Source of the DNA: Planctomycetales bacterium
Lineage (GTDB): Bacteria > Planctomycetota > Planctomycetia > Pirellulales > Thermoguttaceae
Assembly (NCBI GenBank): GCA_007122045.1
Contig: SKJM01000517.1
Span: 1 to 9,288, forward strand
Length of the DNA stretch: 9,288 nt
Direction: 5' to 3'
The notes under the pieces were generated by a model. That model was given only the letters and a program-made list of their open reading frames with translations. It searched no databases and was not told where the DNA came from. A program made the position numbers and the translations under genes. Positions 7,601 to 9,288 of this stretch are shown here, one piece after another (the stretch's first letter is position 1; each line of letters opens with the position of its first letter).

Positions 7601-7942
7601 CGCGGCCAGGTCTTCGGCGACGACCAGGTTCACCAGGTTGTCGGCGTAGGGCAAGTTTCGGCCGTCGAACCGCGCGGCCGACACCCTTCCGTCCAGCTTC
7701 AGCGAGCCGATGTGCGCCCGCGCCTGCGCGACGTTGCTCGGGTCGGTGTCGAGACCCTGCACAATCCACCCCCCGCCCGCCTTCAGCGCGGCGGTCCGCC
7801 GTCCGTCGCCGCAGTGCAGGTGAACGACCAGTCCGCCCCGAACCCCGGAGGCCGCCAGGATATCCTCGGCCGACTGCCCCGCTTCCGAAGTGGTACCCGC
7901 CGACAAGGCGAACAGAATCGTACACGCCACGAGTGGTTTCAT
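4700..7942 (-). CDS. Exported PQQ-like beta-propeller protein with an N-terminal SAM-methyltransferase-like domain
   Basis: A 1080-residue protein. Residues 1 to about 22 look like a signal peptide (MKPLVACTILFALSAG). Residues about 34-133 have the class I methyltransferase pattern: a glycine loop LVVHLHCGDGR (38-48), an acidic end of strand two GLDTD (63-67), FDGRNLPYADNLVNLVVAED (92-111) and MRVLCPGGVLCVP. The rest is two blocks of PQQ/BamB-like propeller repeats, with repeat ends such as LDAATGETIR (281), LDAATGRLRW (394), FDAATGERLW (466), LDAADGRILW (702) and LDAATGEVRS (804). NDWPTHRGNPSRSG (644-657) is a typical opening of the second block. Between them, HARCHRAKATTRY (536-548) and CQYGVMPANGLLY with PHPCAC (576-596) resemble a motif I recall from planctomycete homologues. 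The enzymatic activity, if any, is unknown; similar proteins are usually just named for the repeat. The start is supported by GGAGG at 7951-7955, 8 bases ahead. It lies 15 bases after the stub gene, so the two are probably one operon. Confidence 0.9.
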   Translation of the reverse strand: MKPLVACTILFALSAGTTSEAGQSAEDILAASGVRGGLVVHLHCGDGRRTAALKAGGGWIVQGLDTDPSNVAQARAHIGSLKLDGRVSAARFDGRNLPYADNLVNLVVAEDLAAVDLGEVMRVLCPGGVLCVPKGGTWTAMVKPWPDDIGQWTHYLHGPDNNAVTNDRVVGPPRHIQWIGEPRFSRSHDHLASLSAMVSSGGRLFSIVDMGSIAFAAARPRWRLVARDAFSGVRLWEREVSPWEYHLRDFRSGPADLARRLVAVEDRVYVTLGYGSPVSALDAATGETIRTYAGTENAQEILHDEGTLLLVLGEPQDDWPAERAKEIVSQQDYHPPFERNTPPARAMQVMAVAAETGERLWVNAEPYTRGLMPSTLASSAGGVYFQNAEAIVCLDAATGRLRWQAARPVHRTRLAWSTPTLVVHDGVVFSADRRAVDTDGEVLWIPSGGYHEYIRGEGAEGELIAFDAATGERLWNCPAYEGFNAPVDVMIAGGLLWTGRYAWGNEPGFTHARDPKTGEVRRQRPADQETVPRMGHARCHRAKATTRYLILGRRGVEFVHLETGRMTANFWVRGVCQYGVMPANGLLYVPPHPCACNYSDMLKSGFMALAPQRGAGTVAPSDATALERGPAYDWQPPDRAPDPNDWPTHRGNPSRSGAATEDMAHELKVAWQADLGGKLTAPVVAEGVLLVAAPDAHQVHALDAADGRILWTWTGAARVDSPPTIDRGRALFGSADGWVYCLRLDDGAQIWRFRAAPHDRQIVVDEQLESVWPVPGSVLVVEGDAYFVAGRNSYLDGGMFLYRLDAATGEVRSAVRLEVDPVRRDAGVASGGHLPDILASDGRSLFLRSARFDLELQRQKDDTAHLFSPVGFLDDTWWHRSYWQIGTSMGSGWGGWPRAGQQAPAGRLLVTDGSRVFGFGRNQYHNPGAHVGIDAGGVWGPIGEGRGRWTYYRLFGQALGTATARQLRRGAEPAEGEPSWTRRTAVLCRAMVLAGPTLLVAGPEAPVDRIPHDPTEVDPIAEALEVKRGGRLLALSTADGGTAGELDLPSPPVFDGMAAAQGRLYLSTRLGNVVCVVPGQ

Positions 7943-7957
7943 GGTAATTTCCTCCGT

Positions 7958-8233
7958 TTACACGACGGCGGTCGCATCGTCGCCCTCCGACGACGAGACG
8001 TACAGGATGCGGGTGCCGGGCGTGGCGCGGAACGTCGACCAGCCCTCGGCATCGACCGGCCGGAAGTTCTCCGGCCACGCCACCTCGCCCACCCGGACCG
8101 GCCGCACCGTGCCCTCAACGGGAATGTCAAGTCCGTAACGAAAGTAGGGATCGTCGTCGGCCGAAAGGTTCGAAAGGCCGAAGCCGGCCAGGAAGAGGCC
8201 GGCGTCCAGTGCCCGGGTTGTGATGGATTTCAT
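7958..8233 (-). CDS. Short exported protein, probably the truncated N-terminus of a beta-helix repeat protein
   Basis: A 91-residue reading frame with a good start: AGGAG at 8241-8245 lies 7 bases before the ATG. Residues 1 to about 25 form a signal peptide ending NLSA before DDD. The body DPYFRYGLDIPVEGTVRPV and GWSTFRATPGTRILYVSSSE is followed by GDDATAVV and a stop. In right-handed parallel beta-helix proteins a phrase of the type ILYVSSSEGDDANDG normally marks the beginning of the helix domain of several hundred residues. Here the protein ends just there, so I infer loss of the C-terminal part by deletion; there is no remainder in other frames, since the next gene starts 15 bases on. It could instead be a functional small secreted protein. 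It lies between the PEP-binding-type gene and the propeller gene on the same strand. Confidence 0.68.
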   Translation of the reverse strand: MKSITTRALDAGLFLAGFGLSNLSADDDPYFRYGLDIPVEGTVRPVRVGEVAWPENFRPVDAEGWSTFRATPGTRILYVSSSEGDDATAVV

Positions 8234-8257
8234 GGCGGTTCTCCTGTTCCAGGCGCC

Positions 8258-8286
8258 ACATTACCGAAACCGGCCCTGGTTGTCAA
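8258..8286 (-). promoter_or_regulatory. Promoter candidate for the stub and propeller genes, overlapping the upstream stop codon
   Basis: On the minus strand TTGACA (8281-8286) is a perfect -35 box and contains the TGA stop of the PEP/pyruvate-binding gene. After 17 bases comes TAATGT (8258-8263), which matches only three of six -10 positions; GGTAAT with a 15-base spacer is the alternative. Transcription would begin near 8251, leaving a leader of about 18 bases that includes the ribosome binding site. Confidence 0.4.
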
Positions 8287-9288
8287 ATGGCCGGCGGCTG
8301 CCCGTCGGCCAGAAAGAGGCTCGCCCGCTGCTCGGCGGCGTCGGCCAGCAGTTGCACGCGGCGGCCGGCCGGGGCCGCGTCGCCGGCGTCGATCACGCGG
8401 ACGAACTCCTGCCAACGGCCGGCCTCCGGCACGCAATCGAGCAGCCGGTTCGGCGCGTCGAGGAAGAACGCTTCGTTCAGGTAGTTGTTCTGCTGCTTCG
8501 GAAACAGCGCCAGGTACAGGATGTCCATTTCGACCAGCTCGTTGAGAAAGTGCGTTCCCACCGAGACGTCGGGCGTCAGGTTGTCGCGCATGGCGACAAT
8601 CTCGCACAAAACCGAAACGCGGCTGATCTCGGAGAAGTGAACGGGGACGCCCAGTTCCGGGCTGGAGGTGCCCCAGCGGCCCGGGCCCAACAGCATGGTG
8701 GTCTTCCCCTGCCCGCACTCGGCCTGATTGACGCGGCCGAGCAGCCGGGCCACCTGGTACCGGCGGTTGAGCGGCAGGTCGGCGTAAAGGCCCGGCACCA
8801 CGTAGATGAGCCGGTCGAGCGGCACGAACCGGCCAGGCCCGATGATGGCGCCCCGCGCCTCGAGGATGCGGTCGGGCTTCTTCACGGAAATCTTCGGCAG
8901 CGAGGTTCCCCGCTCGACGCGCACCTGGAGCGGGCGGCATTGGAGCAGGTTGATGCGGTACTCCGTGTCGGTCAGGAAGTTCGCCGCGAATTCGATGTCG
9001 ACGGGACAGCCGTAGGCGCGCTGGAGCGCTTCGAGCATGGTCCGCATGTCCTGCACGAACGGCGTGGCTGTCAGCAGTTTGTTGAAGGTCAGGGCGTGGG
9101 CCGGCGCCCCGCCGTCGCCGCCGGCCGGCGCTTCGAACGAGGCGAACATGTCGACGGGCAGGCCGGACGTTTCCCGCAGGAGGTCCAGGAAATGCCCCGA
9201 GGCGAACCGGTTGGCGGCCAGGTCGAGGTAGTCGACCCGCCGCTGCGAGTGCTCGCACACCTGATCGAAATTGGCTTCCGGGCGGCGC
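8283..9288 (-). CDS. PEP/pyruvate-binding (PPDK_N-type) domain protein, N-terminus off the right edge
   Basis: The frame is open to the right edge, giving 334 visible residues; a GTG at 9260 is internal because RRPEANFDQ precedes it in frame and no ribosome binding site is seen. About the first 120 visible residues match the end of the ATP-grasp-like PPDK_N domain of pyruvate phosphate dikinase and PEP synthase: CPVDIEFAANF followed by YRINLLQCRPLQV, the equivalent of the usual LQ-x-RP end. What follows is not the phosphohistidine domain or the PEP-binding barrel of those enzymes. It is a domain with GKTTMLLGPGRWGTSSPELG (around 8649-8705), then VHFSEISRVSVLCEIV and DVSVGTHFLNELVEMDILYL, which I recall from bacterial proteins annotated only as PEP/pyruvate-binding. 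No signal peptide can be judged, as the N-terminus is missing. Role unknown; classical PEP synthase is unlikely. Confidence 0.85.
   Translation of the reverse strand, partial: RRPEANFDQVCEHSQRRVDYLDLAANRFASGHFLDLLRETSGLPVDMFASFEAPAGGDGGAPAHALTFNKLLTATPFVQDMRTMLEALQRAYGCPVDIEFAANFLTDTEYRINLLQCRPLQVRVERGTSLPKISVKKPDRILEARGAIIGPGRFVPLDRLIYVVPGLYADLPLNRRYQVARLLGRVNQAECGQGKTTMLLGPGRWGTSSPELGVPVHFSEISRVSVLCEIVAMRDNLTPDVSVGTHFLNELVEMDILYLALFPKQQNNYLNEAFFLDAPNRLLDCVPEAGRWQEFVRVIDAGDAAPAGRRVQLLADAAEQRASLFLADGQPPAI

Noticed and set aside
7922..7942. LVAC near the N-terminus of the propeller protein as a lipoprotein box
   Set aside because: The Cys is at residue 7, before any hydrophobic segment, so a lipoprotein signal is not possible there.
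5948..8545. 865-codon open frame on the plus strand
   Set aside because: It lies opposite the propeller, stub and PEP-binding-type genes and has no recognisable domain, being rich in Arg, Ala, Gly and His as expected from the reverse reading of GC-rich codons. The minus-strand genes have clear motifs and ribosome binding sites.

Overview
The window is GC-rich bacterial DNA. Its gene content fits a member of the Planctomycetota: a Cys-type sulfatase, a secreted sialate O-acetylesterase-like (SASA) hydrolase, a PDZ plus alpha/alpha-toroid protein of the DUF6288 type, a very long PQQ-like beta-propeller protein with a methyltransferase-like N-terminus, and short leftovers of a beta-helix protein. 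The phylum is inferred from family combination and style; there is no rRNA or other marker here, and I cannot name the genus.

Layout. Left arm, minus strand: a SASA-type esterase (start 2337) followed after about 75 bases by a DUF6288-like protein that runs off the left edge (start about 1191). This second gene is easy to overlook because it has no stop codon inside the window. Middle, 2338-2982: a divergent control region with a sigma70-like promoter for the esterase, a decayed PIN-toxin/antitoxin pair on the minus strand, an extended -10 promoter candidate facing right, and three perfect copies of a 17-base tandem repeat just before the sulfatase. Plus strand: one sulfatase (2983-4494, GTG start preferred). 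Right arm, minus strand: a PEP/pyruvate-binding-domain protein entering from the right edge (stop at 8283), then a 91-residue exported stub (7958-8233), then the 1080-residue propeller protein (4700-7942), ending convergently against the sulfatase.

How the genes may work together. The esterase, sulfatase, DUF6288 protein, stub and propeller protein all carry N-terminal signal peptides, so the locus looks mainly like an envelope or periplasmic set. A sulfatase divergently placed to an acetylesterase suggests removal of sulfate and acetyl groups from a decorated polysaccharide, but the substrate cannot be read from sequence and no glycoside hydrolase, lyase, transporter or regulator lies in the window. 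The right-edge kinase-like protein has no evident link to this.

I found no CRISPR array, tRNA, rRNA, transposase or recognisable defence system. The most notable items are the methyltransferase-like domain on an exported propeller, the PPDK_N-type protein whose C-terminus is not a phosphohistidine or PEP domain, the 17-base triple repeat in the sulfatase leader, the broken toxin-antitoxin module, and the truncated beta-helix-type stub. Very long open frames opposite or overlapping the real genes are GC-driven shadows and were left out.
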